A stretch of DNA of 16,869 nucleotides. It comes from Halomonas halophila (GTDB lineage: Bacteria; Pseudomonadota; Gammaproteobacteria; Pseudomonadales; Halomonadaceae). Shown in pieces: positions 1-6,882 of the stretch. The notes beneath the pieces are model-generated. The model saw only the letters and a program-made list of their open reading frames with translations, ran no database searches and was not told the origin of the DNA. The position numbers were made by a program, and so were the translations under genes. Position 1 is the stretch's first letter. The number at the start of each line of letters is the position of its first letter. The stretch spans positions 1 to 16,869 of the forward strand of contig DJIP01000196.1 in NCBI GenBank assembly GCA_002433675.1, given 5' to 3'.

Positions 1-1
1 C

Positions 2-298
2 GCCCGCTGGGCGGCCGAGCACCTGAGCGTTGAAGAGCGCGCGCACTCGACCGTCTATACCTCCGGCGAACACTGCCCCATGTGCGCCGCGGCGCATGGT
101 TGGGTCGGGCTCGGACGCATCGTCTACGCGAGTTCGTCTGAACAGCTAGGCCGCTGGCTCCACGAGTGGCAGGTAGCGGCAGCACCGGTTGCCGCACTGC
201 CGATCCAGACCATCGTGCCGAATGCCGAGGTCGATGGACCGGTTGAGGAGTTTGCCGACGAGATTCGCGAGCTGCACCGCCGGCTCTACCGGAAGTGA
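2..298 (+). CDS. Nucleoside/cytidine-deaminase-like zinc enzyme, C-terminal part (5' end outside window)
   Basis: The frame is open from base 2 to a TGA at 296-298 and gives 98 residues; the start lies before the window. Visible residues include SGEHCPMCAAA, the second zinc-binding signature (P-x-x-C or C-P-M-C type) of the cytidine/deoxycytidylate deaminase fold. A strand-helix follows (GLGRIVYASSSEQLG), typical of tRNA-adenosine, guanine and related nucleoside deaminases. The first signature (H/C-A-E) with the catalytic Glu would lie upstream and cannot be seen. By family, the enzyme hydrolytically deaminates a purine or pyrimidine base using a zinc-activated water in the cytoplasm. The substrate cannot be told from this part. 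The C-terminus (ADEIRELHRRLYRK) is helical and charged. The gene is convergent with the MOSC gene, with 81 bp between the stop codons. Confidence 0.8.
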   Translation, partial: ARWAAEHLSVEERAHSTVYTSGEHCPMCAAAHGWVGLGRIVYASSSEQLGRWLHEWQVAAAPVAALPIQTIVPNAEVDGPVEEFADEIRELHRRLYRK

Positions 299-351
299 CG
301 TCGGGATGTAGGACGGGAAGGCATCGAGAAGGCGGACAACGGCGTCGAGTT

Positions 352-377
352 GTTGACCGGCGACGCCGGCGATCAAC
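352..377. terminator. Hairpin between convergent deaminase and MOSC genes
   Basis: Arms GTTGA (352-356) and CCGGC (357-361) pair with GCCGG (365-369) and TCAAC (373-377), with loop GAC and a 3-nt CGA bulge. It lies between the two convergent stop codons (298 and 380), so it could serve both strands. There is no strong T run on either side. The terminator role is inferred from position. Confidence 0.4.
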
Positions 378-379
378 CG

Positions 380-1276
380 TCAGCTCAGGCTATCGAGCAC
401 GTCACCCACACGCAGGATGGCCCCCACGCCCTGCTCGACGACGGCATTCTGCCCAAAGAAGGCGCCCTTCCAACCGGGCTGGGTATCCATTTCCACCAGG
501 GTCTTCAACGGCTCCTTGGCCGAGGGCGCCTCGCCACTACGCTGATCCAGGGTGATGATCTTGCAGCGCTTGCACGGCTTGCGCAGGCCAAGGCGATAGC
601 CGGGCCCGGACAACGAGGCCCAGTCCCGTTCGGCGAAGGGATCACCGCCCGACACCACCAGGTTGGGGCGGAAGCGCTCCATCGGCACCGGCGCCTCCCC
701 CTTGGCCTCCAGTCGCTGGTTGAGCGCCGCCAGGGAGGCTTCGGAGGCGATCAGCAGGGGGTAGCCGTCGGCAAAGGCGGTATGCACCACACCCTGTTCC
801 TGCGGCGGCAGAAACTCGGTCTCGACCCAGCGGCGCTGCTCGTGGGGCAGGCGCACCAGCCGCAGACGCCTGGAACGCCCCGCTTCGCCCTGGGGTGCTG
901 GCAAGGATTTTGGCAAGGGCTCTGCCAAGGACTTTGCCAAGGCTTGTGCCAGCCAATTCGCCGCATGGTCGCCCTCGTCCAGCGCCAGGCAGTCGCTCTG
1001 CCAGACCCGCACCTGGCGTACGGCCACGTCCGGCTCGTTCAATGACAGCACGAGCGGGGCCATCCTGTCGTGGACCAGGCGCAGACTATCGGACGACAAC
1101 TCGACACCGATGGTCGCCAGGGCGGGGATTTCACGCTGGGTGACAAAACGACCGTCGTCATCGACCAGCATCCAGCGCCGATCGAAGGCGAGCCCGCGCT
1201 CGGTGAGTTCAGCCCTGGTCAGCGCGATGCCGCGCAGCGACTTGACAGGGTAACAGGCGAGATGGGAAAGCTTCAT
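380..1276 (-). CDS. YcbX-like MOSC domain protein (molybdenum-cofactor sulfurtransferase/reductase family)
   Basis: A 298-residue protein. Residues 1-90 are the MOSC N-terminal beta-barrel domain (HLACYPVKSLRG, then GLAFDRRWMLVDDDGRFVTQRE). Residues ~140-298 are the MOSC domain with ERFRPNLVVSGGDPFAERDW and the Cys motif KPCKRCKI (Cys235, Cys238). In YcbX and mitochondrial mARC a Cys in this place ligates molybdenum, and by analogy it may help reduce N-hydroxylated compounds. The 2Fe-2S ferredoxin domain at the C-terminus of E. coli YcbX is absent, so it would need a separate electron donor. Residues ~110-126 (LAQALAKSLAEPLPKSL) come from a 12-bp DNA tandem repeat and look like an inserted flexible segment. 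I chose the ATG at 1276 over the upstream ATGs at 1300 and 1282 because AAGGA sits 5 nt before it and the family begins M-x-L-S-x-L. It is downstream of and co-directional with the racemase gene. Confidence 0.88.
   Translation of the reverse strand: MKLSHLACYPVKSLRGIALTRAELTERGLAFDRRWMLVDDDGRFVTQREIPALATIGVELSSDSLRLVHDRMAPLVLSLNEPDVAVRQVRVWQSDCLALDEGDHAANWLAQALAKSLAEPLPKSLPAPQGEAGRSRRLRLVRLPHEQRRWVETEFLPPQEQGVVHTAFADGYPLLIASEASLAALNQRLEAKGEAPVPMERFRPNLVVSGGDPFAERDWASLSGPGYRLGLRKPCKRCKIITLDQRSGEAPSAKEPLKTLVEMDTQPGWKGAFFGQNAVVEQGVGAILRVGDVLDSLS
900..947. repeat. 12-bp tandem repeat x4 inside the MOSC gene
   Basis: Four consecutive 12-mers on the plus strand: GGCAAGGATTTT, GGCAAGGGCTCT, GCCAAGGACTTT, GCCAAGGCTTGT. 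The period is in frame, so on the coding strand each adds four residues of L-A/P-x-x type (SLAE, PLPK, SLPA). It falls between the two MOSC-family domains. Confidence 0.85.
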
Positions 1277-1281
1277 GGGCA

Positions 1282-1286
1282 TCCTT
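1282..1286 (-). promoter_or_regulatory. Shine-Dalgarno site deciding the MOSC start
   Basis: The minus strand reads AAGGA 5 nt before the ATG at 1276. The other in-frame ATGs, at 1300 and 1282, have no comparable site. Confidence 0.6.
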
Positions 1287-1330
1287 GCCAAGGGAGTCAT
1301 CGTCTAGGGTACGTGACGCATGCACTGCTC

Positions 1331-1366
1331 AGTACCAGTACCAGTACCAGTACCAGTACCAGTACC
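1331..1366. repeat. Hexanucleotide microsatellite (AGTACC)6
   Basis: Six perfect copies of AGTACC (GGTACT on the minus strand), followed by AG. It lies 4 nt after the racemase stop codon (1371-1373, minus strand) and ends 55 nt before the MOSC start, so it sits in the spacer of a co-directional pair. No coding function is visible. Perfect short repeats of this kind are prone to length change by slippage. Confidence 0.95.
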
Positions 1367-1370
1367 AGCG

Positions 1371-2060
1371 TTAGCCTAGCGCCAATTCGACGGCCCTGCG
1401 GGCGTGAATGGCGGTCGTATCATACAGCGGAATCTCGGTGTCGGCCTGAGCGACCAGCAGGGCGATCTCGGTGCAGCCCAGTATCACCGCTTCGGCACCA
1501 CCGGTCTTGAGTTCTTGCATGATCGACAGCATCACCTGGCGTGACGCCTGCTCGATTTCACCATGGCAAAGTTCATCATAGATGATCCGATGAACCTGGT
1601 CGCGCTGGGCCTTCTCGGGCACCTGCACCTCGATTCCGTAAGCCTCGAGTCGATCCTTGTAGAACCCCTGCTCCATGGTAAAACAGGTGCCGAGCAGCCC
1701 CACTCGCTTGACCCCGTCGGCGATCAGGGCATCGGCGGTGGCATCGGCAATGTGCAACAGAGGGATATCCACCGCCTTTTCGATGTCTCGGGCCACCTTG
1801 TGCATGGTATTGGTACACAGCACGATAAGGTCCGCGCCCGCCTCTTGAACGCGCCAGGCCGCGTCGGCGAGCACCCCGGCGGCGTCATCCCAGCGGCCCT
1901 GATGCTGAAAGGCCTCGACCTCGGCGAAGTCCAGGCTGATCAAGGCAATCTTGGCGGAATGATGCCCACCAAGGGCGCGGTTCACGTCCCGATTGATGAC
2001 CTGGTAGTAGCTCACCGTGGACTCCCAACTCATGCCGCCCAACAGCCCGATGGTCTTCAT
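1371..2060 (-). CDS. Aspartate/glutamate racemase family protein
   Basis: A 229-residue cytoplasmic protein. The start MKTIGLLGGMSWEST and the two-cysteine pattern place it in the cofactor-independent Asp/Glu racemase family. Cys82 lies in LCTNTMHK and Cys196 in ILGCTEI; these are the acid/base pair that removes and returns the alpha proton from opposite faces. The length fits aspartate racemases (about 225-235 residues). Both catalytic Cys are present, so activity is expected, most likely interconversion of L- and D-aspartate; related amino-acid racemases cannot be excluded. GGGAGG lies 5 nt before the ATG. It is divergent from the EamA gene (189-bp gap) and followed by the AGTACC repeat and the MOSC gene. 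Confidence 0.9.
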   Translation of the reverse strand: MKTIGLLGGMSWESTVSYYQVINRDVNRALGGHHSAKIALISLDFAEVEAFQHQGRWDDAAGVLADAAWRVQEAGADLIVLCTNTMHKVARDIEKAVDIPLLHIADATADALIADGVKRVGLLGTCFTMEQGFYKDRLEAYGIEVQVPEKAQRDQVHRIIYDELCHGEIEQASRQVMLSIMQELKTGGAEAVILGCTEIALLVAQADTEIPLYDTTAIHARRAVELALG

Positions 2061-2249
2061 AGCGCCCTCCCGAGGACTTCCCTGGCCAAGTCAGTGTTGC
2101 TGTACCGTCTACTTCAGCATACAAGAGTCATCGATGGCTCACAGCACCCCCTCCCTCAACGGCTTTCCTGAAACGCGCATCTCGCATACTCTTAGCGGGC
2201 TAGCAAAAGCGCTACCACCACCCCCACAGCCCCACGACAAGGATTCTCG

Positions 2250-3146
2250 ATGACAGCCTCCGATACCCTCAAGCTGATACTGCTGTCGAGCCTGTGGGGG
2301 CTGTCCTTCATCTTCATGCGGGTGGCCTCGCCGGAGTTTGGCGCCGTCCCGGTGGTGATGATCCGCATGGGGGTCGGCGCCCTGCTGTTGCTGCCACTGC
2401 TGGCATCACTGCACTATCTGCGCCAGGTACGCGACAATATCGGGCGCCTGGCGCTGCTCGGCTTTATCAACCACGTGGTGCCGTTTTCGCTACTCGCCCT
2501 GGCGACAACCCAGCTCGAGGCGGGGTTCACCTCGCTGATCAACGCCACCACTCCGATCTTCACCGCGCTGATCGGCGCCGCCTGGTTCGCCACGCCGATT
2601 CGCCGACGTCAGTACCTGGGCCTGGCGCTGGCCTTCGTCGGTGTCTACGTGCTGTCCGCCGATCGACTGGACTTCCAGCTGGGCGGCGATGGCTGGTACA
2701 TCCTGGCGATCCTCGGGGCGACCTTCTGCTATGGCATCGCCGGCAACTATTCGAAGACCCATCTGGGCCATCTACCGGTGCGCGTGCTGGCCGCCGGCAG
2801 CTGCTCGATGTCCGGACTGATGCTGCTGGTTCCCGGTATTCTGATGTGGCCGCAGCAAGCCGTCAGCATCGAGGCCTGGGGCAGCGCCCTGGCCATGGCG
2901 GTGCTTTCCACCACCCTCGCCTTTCTGCTGTTCTTCAGCCTGTTGGCCAGCGCCGGTGCTACCGCCGCCTCCACCGTGACCTTTCTGGTACCGGTCAGCG
3001 CCCTGCTGTGGGGCTACCTGCTGCTCGACGAGACCCTGGGGCTGCGCACTCTGGTGGGCATGGCCATCACCCTGGCCGGCACCGCGGTGGCCACCGGCAT
3101 GCTGTCGCCGGGCCGGGACAAGGCCACGCGACCATTGCCCCGCTAG
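2250..3146 (+). CDS. EamA-type (drug/metabolite transporter) inner-membrane exporter
   Basis: A 298-residue, very hydrophobic protein with about ten predicted membrane helices arranged as two EamA repeats, roughly residues 5-135 and 147-283. Typical features are the N-terminal helix LILLSSLWGLSFIFMR, the repeat-1 end FINHVVPFSLLALATTQLEA, and the second-repeat end FLVPVSALLWGYLLLDETLG with the conserved Glu. Members export amino acids, metabolites or drugs, and the substrate cannot be told from sequence. AAGGA lies 6 nt before the ATG at 2250, so the start is well supported. The neighbouring racemase hints at an amino-acid-related substrate, but the genes are divergent and this is only a suggestion. 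Confidence 0.9.
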   Translation: MTASDTLKLILLSSLWGLSFIFMRVASPEFGAVPVVMIRMGVGALLLLPLLASLHYLRQVRDNIGRLALLGFINHVVPFSLLALATTQLEAGFTSLINATTPIFTALIGAAWFATPIRRRQYLGLALAFVGVYVLSADRLDFQLGGDGWYILAILGATFCYGIAGNYSKTHLGHLPVRVLAAGSCSMSGLMLLVPGILMWPQQAVSIEAWGSALAMAVLSTTLAFLLFFSLLASAGATAASTVTFLVPVSALLWGYLLLDETLGLRTLVGMAITLAGTAVATGMLSPGRDKATRPLPR

Positions 3147-3178
3147 GCGCCTGCCCTGACTCCTCGCGCCTGAACGAC

Positions 3179-3210
3179 GAAGCGGCCATGGCATTCGCCA
3201 TGGCCGCTTC
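3179..3210. terminator. Strong hairpin between convergent EamA and enoyl-CoA hydratase genes
   Basis: A perfect 14-bp stem (3179-3192 with 3197-3210; core AAGCGGCCATGGC) closes a 4-nt ATTC loop. It is 32 nt after the EamA stop and 29 nt after the hydratase stop, as expected of a bidirectional terminator. No T-tract follows on either strand, so it could instead act as an RNA 3'-end stabiliser. Confidence 0.75.
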
Positions 3211-3239
3211 CGTGCTCGCTGAAGGCTCGCGAACGAGGC

Positions 3240-4013
3240 TCAGAAGTTGGGCTTGCGCTTCTCGACGAAGGCGCTCATGCCTTCACGCTGCTCGTCTGAG
3301 GCGAAGCACAGGGCAAACAGGCTGGTCTCCAGCGCCAGGGCGCTGTCCAGGTCCTGGTCCAGGCCGTCGTGGATCACCTGCTTGGCGCTGCGCACCGCGC
3401 CGGGGCCATTGCCGGACAACTGCTTGGTCAGGGTGGCGGCGTAGTCCTCGAGCTCGGGCTGGGACATTACCTGGTTGACCAGGCCGATGCGCAGGGCCTC
3501 CTGGGCGTCGATCTTGCGACCGGTGGTGCACAGATCCAGCGCCATGGCCGGGCCGACCCGACGCGGCAGACGTTGGGAGCCACCGAAGCCGGGGATGACC
3601 CCAAGCAGTACCTCTGGCTGGCCAAACACCGCGTTGTCGCTGGCCACCGCCCAATCACAGGCCAGCGCCAGCTCGCAGCCGCCGCCGAGGCAGAAGCCGT
3701 TGACCAGCGCCACCACCGGCACCGGCAGCGTCTCGAGGCGCTTGATGGTCTTCAACGCCTGACCGGCGAAGTCGCGCGCCTCGAGCGGGTTCATCTCGCG
3801 CATCGCGGTGATGTCGGCACCTGCCACGAAGGACTTCTCGCCGGCACCGGTGATCAGCACCGCGCGCAGGCCCTCGCGACCTTCGAGCCGATCGAGGATC
3901 TCGGCCAGCGCCTCGATGACCTCGCGATTCAGGGCGTTCAACGCCTTGGGACGGTTGATGGTGAGGCGTACCACGCCATCGTTGTCGACCATCTCGACCA
4001 GTTGTTCGCTCAC
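3240..4013 (-). CDS. Enoyl-CoA hydratase (crotonase family)
   Basis: A 257-residue crotonase-fold enzyme that adds water to trans-2-enoyl-CoA to give 3-hydroxyacyl-CoA. The oxyanion-hole segments SFVAGADI and GFCLGGGCELALACD are present. Both catalytic glutamates can be assigned: Glu114 (GGCELALA) and Glu134 (GQPEVLLG), 20 residues apart as in rat mitochondrial hydratase (Glu144/Glu164). I place the start at GTG 4013 (VSEQLVEMV) because AAGGAG lies 6 nt before it and the length matches the family. The frame stays open to an ATG at 4088, but the added residues (MANAPGSADARQ) are not family-like. It is last of four co-directional acyl-CoA genes, 141 bp after the hydroxyacyl-CoA dehydrogenase. 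A methylthioacryloyl-CoA hydratase (DmdD-like) role is possible given the neighbours, but ordinary beta-oxidation is more likely. Confidence 0.92.
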   Translation of the reverse strand: MSEQLVEMVDNDGVVRLTINRPKALNALNREVIEALAEILDRLEGREGLRAVLITGAGEKSFVAGADITAMREMNPLEARDFAGQALKTIKRLETLPVPVVALVNGFCLGGGCELALACDWAVASDNAVFGQPEVLLGVIPGFGGSQRLPRRVGPAMALDLCTTGRKIDAQEALRIGLVNQVMSQPELEDYAATLTKQLSGNGPGAVRSAKQVIHDGLDQDLDSALALETSLFALCFASDEQREGMSAFVEKRKPNF

Positions 4014-4019
4014 GAAATG

Positions 4020-4025
4020 CTCCTT
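4020..4025 (-). promoter_or_regulatory. Shine-Dalgarno site deciding the GTG start of the hydratase
   Basis: The minus strand reads AAGGAG 6 nt before the GTG at 4013. It lies inside the longer ATG-started frame, which argues against that longer version. Confidence 0.8.
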
Positions 4026-4077
4026 GTCAGAGTTGTCAGTTGTCGGCGAGGCCTGCCTGGCGTCGGCGGAGCCTGGC

Positions 4078-4112
4078 GCGTTCGCCACCTTTGGCCCAAC
4101 CCTAGCGAACGC
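4078..4112. repeat. 8-bp inverted repeat in the hbd-ech spacer
   Basis: GCGTTCGC (4078-4085) and GCGAACGC (4105-4112) are exact reverse complements separated by 19 bp, between the stop of the hydroxyacyl-CoA dehydrogenase and the start of the hydratase. It could be an attenuator hairpin or a regulator site. Nothing else supports a role. Confidence 0.4.
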
Positions 4113-4154
4113 TTGGTAGGCTCACAAGCCATCCTTTCGGCGCATGCCACCGCC

Positions 4155-5006
4155 TCAACCGCTGTAGTCGTGAAAGCCGCGGCCACTCTTGCGTCCCAGG
4201 TAGCCGGCATCGACCATCCGCTTGAGCAGCGGGCAGGGACGATACTTGGGATCGCCGAAGCCATCGGCCAGGACGTTCATGATCGCCAGGCAGACGTCCA
4301 GGCCGATCAGGTCGGCCAGCGCCAGCGGGCCCATCGGGTGGGCGGCGCCAAGCTTCATGGCGGTGTCGATGTCTTCGGCGCTGGCCACCCCTTCCTGCAC
4401 CAGGAAAGCCGCCTCGTTGATCATCGGCACCAGCAGGCGGTTGACCGCGAAGCCTGGGGCATCGCCGATCGCCACGGCGGTCTTGCCCATGGACTCGGCC
4501 AGGGCTTCGACGCGGGCCACGGTCGCGTCGCTGGTCTGCTCGGCGCGGATGACCTCGACCAGCTTGAGCACCGGCACCGGGTTGAAGAAGTGCATGCCGA
4601 CCACTCGCTCGGGGCGCTGGCATACCGCCGCCAGACGGGTCAGCGACAGCGAGGAGGTGTTGGAGGCCAGCACCGCCTCGGGGTTGATCTCATCGAGCTC
4701 CCGAAACAGGCGTTCCTTGAGTTCCGGCGCTTCCGGCGCTGCCTCGATGATCACCCCGCAGTCGGCCAGGGCCTGAAGTGAGCTGACGGTGGTCAGACGG
4801 GCACGGGCTTCGTCCCGTTGCTCGGCGCTCAGCCGCTCCTTGTCCACCAGCTTGGCGAGGCCCTTGTCGATCGCCGCGCTCGCCCGCTCCAGGGCGGCCT
4901 CGGCAACATCATAAAGGCTCACCTCGAAGCCGCTTTGCACCAGCACCTGGGCGATGCCCTGGCCCATGGTGCCGCCACCGACTACACCAATCCGCGTCTC
5001 GTTCAC
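4155..5006 (-). CDS. 3-hydroxyacyl-CoA (3-hydroxybutyryl-CoA) dehydrogenase
   Basis: A 283-residue NAD(P)-dependent enzyme that oxidises 3-hydroxyacyl-CoA to 3-oxoacyl-CoA. The N-terminal Rossmann domain starts with [16 protein letters not shown] (GxGxxG variant). The catalytic set is complete by spacing against human HAD: Ser118 (NTSS), His139 ([10 protein letters not shown]), Glu151 (KLVEVI) and Asn189 (GFAVNR). The C-terminal dimerisation domain has [15 protein letters not shown], and the length is that of stand-alone PaaH/Hbd proteins. I chose GTG 5006 over the ATG at 5042 because AGGGAG lies 7 nt before it and the extra residues ([12 protein letters not shown]) lack family similarity. 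It follows the synthetase gene on the same strand and precedes the hydratase. Confidence 0.93.
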   Translation of the reverse strand: MNETRIGVVGGGTMGQGIAQVLVQSGFEVSLYDVAEAALERASAAIDKGLAKLVDKERLSAEQRDEARARLTTVSSLQALADCGVIIEAAPEAPELKERLFRELDEINPEAVLASNTSSLSLTRLAAVCQRPERVVGMHFFNPVPVLKLVEVIRAEQTSDATVARVEALAESMGKTAVAIGDAPGFAVNRLLVPMINEAAFLVQEGVASAEDIDTAMKLGAAHPMGPLALADLIGLDVCLAIMNVLADGFGDPKYRPCPLLKRMVDAGYLGRKSGRGFHDYSG

Positions 5007-5013
5007 TTGCTTT

Positions 5014-5019
5014 CTCCCT
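5014..5019 (-). promoter_or_regulatory. Shine-Dalgarno site deciding the GTG start of the hydroxyacyl-CoA dehydrogenase
   Basis: The minus strand reads AGGGAG 7 nt before the GTG at 5006. It favours that start over the ATG 36 nt upstream. Confidence 0.7.
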
Positions 5020-5051
5020 TGATGGATATTTCCCACGATCATGACACAACC

Positions 5052-5082
5052 ACGCCGCCCCCGGTCACCCCGGAGGCGGCGT
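5052..5082 (-). terminator. Hairpin after the acyl-CoA synthetase gene
   Basis: ACGCCGCC (5052-5059) pairs with GGCGGCGT (5075-5082). After one mismatch, CCGG (5061-5064) pairs with CCGG (5070-5073). It begins 47 nt after the synthetase stop and ends before the downstream dehydrogenase. The minus strand continues GGTTGTGTC, which is only weakly T-rich. Confidence 0.5.
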
Positions 5083-5129
5083 CTGGTGATCTGCCACCCA
5101 CCCTGCCACGGACAGATGGCGAGCGGGTG

Positions 5130-6758
5130 TCAGCCCTCCTTGGCCTGCTGACGCAGCACGAACTTCTGGATCTTGCCGGTCGAGGTCTTCGGCAGTTCGG
5201 TAAAGACGACTCGCTTGGGCACCTTGAAGCGCGCAAGCTTGCCCCGACAGTGCTCGATGATGTCCTCTTCGGTCACCTCACCGCTGGTGGCCTTGAGTTT
5301 GACGAAAGCACAGGGACTCTCGCCCCACTTCTCGTCGGGCTGGGCCACCACCGCGGCCTCTTCTACCGCCGGGTGGGAGTAGAGCGCGTCCTCGAGTTCG
5401 ATCGTGGAGATGTTCTCGCCACCGGAGATGATGATGTCCTTGGAGCGATCCTTGATCTCGATATAGCCATCGGCGTGCCACACCGCCAGGTCGCCGGTGT
5501 GGTACCAGCCACCATCCAGCGCTTCCCGGGTGGCGGCCTCGTTCTTCAGGTAACCCTTCATCACATTGTTGCCACGCATCATGATCTCGCCGATGCTCTC
5601 GCCGTCCTTGGGCAATGGCTCCAGGGTCACCGGGTCGGCCACGCACAGCGCCTCCAGCATGTGCCCGCGCACGCCCTGGCGGGCCTTGATGCGGGCACGC
5701 TCCTCCAGCGGCAGCTCGTCCCAGGCCTCGCGCCAGGCACACACCGTCACCGGACCATAGACCTCGGTCAGACCATAGACGTGGGTCACATCGATACCGA
5801 GTGACTCCACCCCGGCAATCACCGCAGCAGGCGGCGCCGCCCCGGCGGTGGTGGCCTTGACCGGGTGGTCGATGGCACGACGCTGGGACTCGTCCAGATT
5901 GACCAGTCCGTTGAGCACGATCGGCGCGCCGCTGAAGTGGGTCACCTTCTCGTCGGCGATCAGTTCCATGATCTTCTTCGGATCGACCTTGCGCAGGCAG
6001 ACGTTGACCCCGGCGTTGGCGGCGATGGTCCAGGGGAAGCACCAGCCATTGCAGTGGAACATCGGCAGCGTCCACAGGTACACCGGGTGATGCGGCATCG
6101 CCCACTCGAGGATGTTGCTGACGGCGTTGAGGTAGGCGCCGCGATGGTGATAGACCACGCCCTTGGGCTTGCCGGTGGTCCCGGAGGTGTAATTCAGCGA
6201 GATGGCGTCCCACTCGTCTTCGGGCAGGCGATAGGGATAGTCGGCGTCGCCTTCGGCCAGCAGGTCCTCGTACTCGATCTCACCCAGGCGCTCGGCCTGG
6301 CCCTCGAACTCGGGGTCCAGCACGTCGATGATCAGAGGTGGCCGCTCGAGTCCCTTGATCGCCTCGCGCACCACTTCGACAAACTCCGGGTCCACCAGGA
6401 TCGCCCGGGTCTCGGCGTGTTCCAGCATGTAGGCAATCGCCGAGGCATCGAGACGGATATTCAGGGTATTGAGCACGCAACCGGCCAGGGGCACGCCGAA
6501 GTGCGCCTCGAACATCGCCGGCACATTGGGCAGCATCACCGACACCGTATCCCCCTTGCCGAGCCCGCGACGCTCCAGCGCCGAGGCCAGCCGCCGGCAG
6601 CGCTGCCAGGTGGTGGCCCAGTCGCGGCGCGTCTGGCCGTGGACCACCGCCGGCAGGTCCGGATAGACGCTGGCCGCGCGCTCGATGAAGGTCAACGGCG
6701 AGATCGCCACATGGTTGGCCGCGTTGCGCGGCATGCCCTGGTCGTAGATGTTGCTCAT
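5130..6758 (-). CDS. AMP-forming acyl-CoA synthetase (DmdB-like / medium-chain type)
   Basis: A 542-residue ANL-superfamily ligase that adenylates a carboxylic acid with ATP and transfers the acyl group to CoA. Motifs in order: A3 YTSGTTGKPKG (190-200), A5 YGLTE (328-332), A7 YHTGD (419-423), A8 RSKDIIISGGENIS (438-451), and the catalytic lysine in PKTSTGKIQK (Lys529). The start MSNIYDQGMPRNAANHV and the length suit the acyl-CoA synthetase group that includes methylmercaptopropionate-CoA ligase (DmdB), whose members often also take short- or medium-chain fatty acids. The true substrate is unknown. AGGAG 6 nt before the ATG at 6758 fixes the start; the open frame runs on to 7055, but that part overlaps the dehydrogenase gene. 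It lies 124 bp after the acyl-CoA dehydrogenase, with a hairpin between. Confidence 0.92.
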   Translation of the reverse strand: MSNIYDQGMPRNAANHVAISPLTFIERAASVYPDLPAVVHGQTRRDWATTWQRCRRLASALERRGLGKGDTVSVMLPNVPAMFEAHFGVPLAGCVLNTLNIRLDASAIAYMLEHAETRAILVDPEFVEVVREAIKGLERPPLIIDVLDPEFEGQAERLGEIEYEDLLAEGDADYPYRLPEDEWDAISLNYTSGTTGKPKGVVYHHRGAYLNAVSNILEWAMPHHPVYLWTLPMFHCNGWCFPWTIAANAGVNVCLRKVDPKKIMELIADEKVTHFSGAPIVLNGLVNLDESQRRAIDHPVKATTAGAAPPAAVIAGVESLGIDVTHVYGLTEVYGPVTVCAWREAWDELPLEERARIKARQGVRGHMLEALCVADPVTLEPLPKDGESIGEIMMRGNNVMKGYLKNEAATREALDGGWYHTGDLAVWHADGYIEIKDRSKDIIISGGENISTIELEDALYSHPAVEEAAVVAQPDEKWGESPCAFVKLKATSGEVTEEDIIEHCRGKLARFKVPKRVVFTELPKTSTGKIQKFVLRQQAKEG

Positions 6759-6764
6759 TAGACA

Positions 6765-6769
6765 CTCCT
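6765..6769 (-). promoter_or_regulatory. Shine-Dalgarno site deciding the synthetase start
   Basis: The minus strand reads AGGAG 6 nt before the ATG at 6758. It rules out the longer frame that would run into the preceding dehydrogenase gene. Confidence 0.75.
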
Positions 6770-6850
6770 GATTGAAGGTCGCATGCGTAGCCACTGGCGG
6801 CCTGCGCCTCGCTACGAGGAAAATGACGATGGCCCGTCCTGTACAGAAGA

Positions 6851-6876
6851 TAGCCGCCGGTGGACACCGGCGGCTA
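6851..6876 (-). terminator. Terminator hairpin after the acyl-CoA dehydrogenase gene
   Basis: A perfect 11-bp stem, TAGCCGCCGGT (6851-6861) with ACCGGCGGCTA (6866-6876), closes a 4-nt loop. It starts 6 nt after the dehydrogenase stop codon. On the minus strand it is followed by TATCTTCTG, a modest T-rich tail. It suggests partial or full separation from the synthetase transcript. Confidence 0.75.
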
Positions 6877-6882
6877 ATCTGT

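Noticed and set aside
3369..4781. Plus-strand open frame of 470 codons across the hydratase and hydroxyacyl-CoA dehydrogenase
   Set aside because: Antisense shadow spanning two well-supported genes and their spacer.
6807..6819. CCTCG-CTA-CGAGG palindrome before the synthetase gene
   Set aside because: Five-base arms are common by chance at this GC content and do not match a regulator site I can name.
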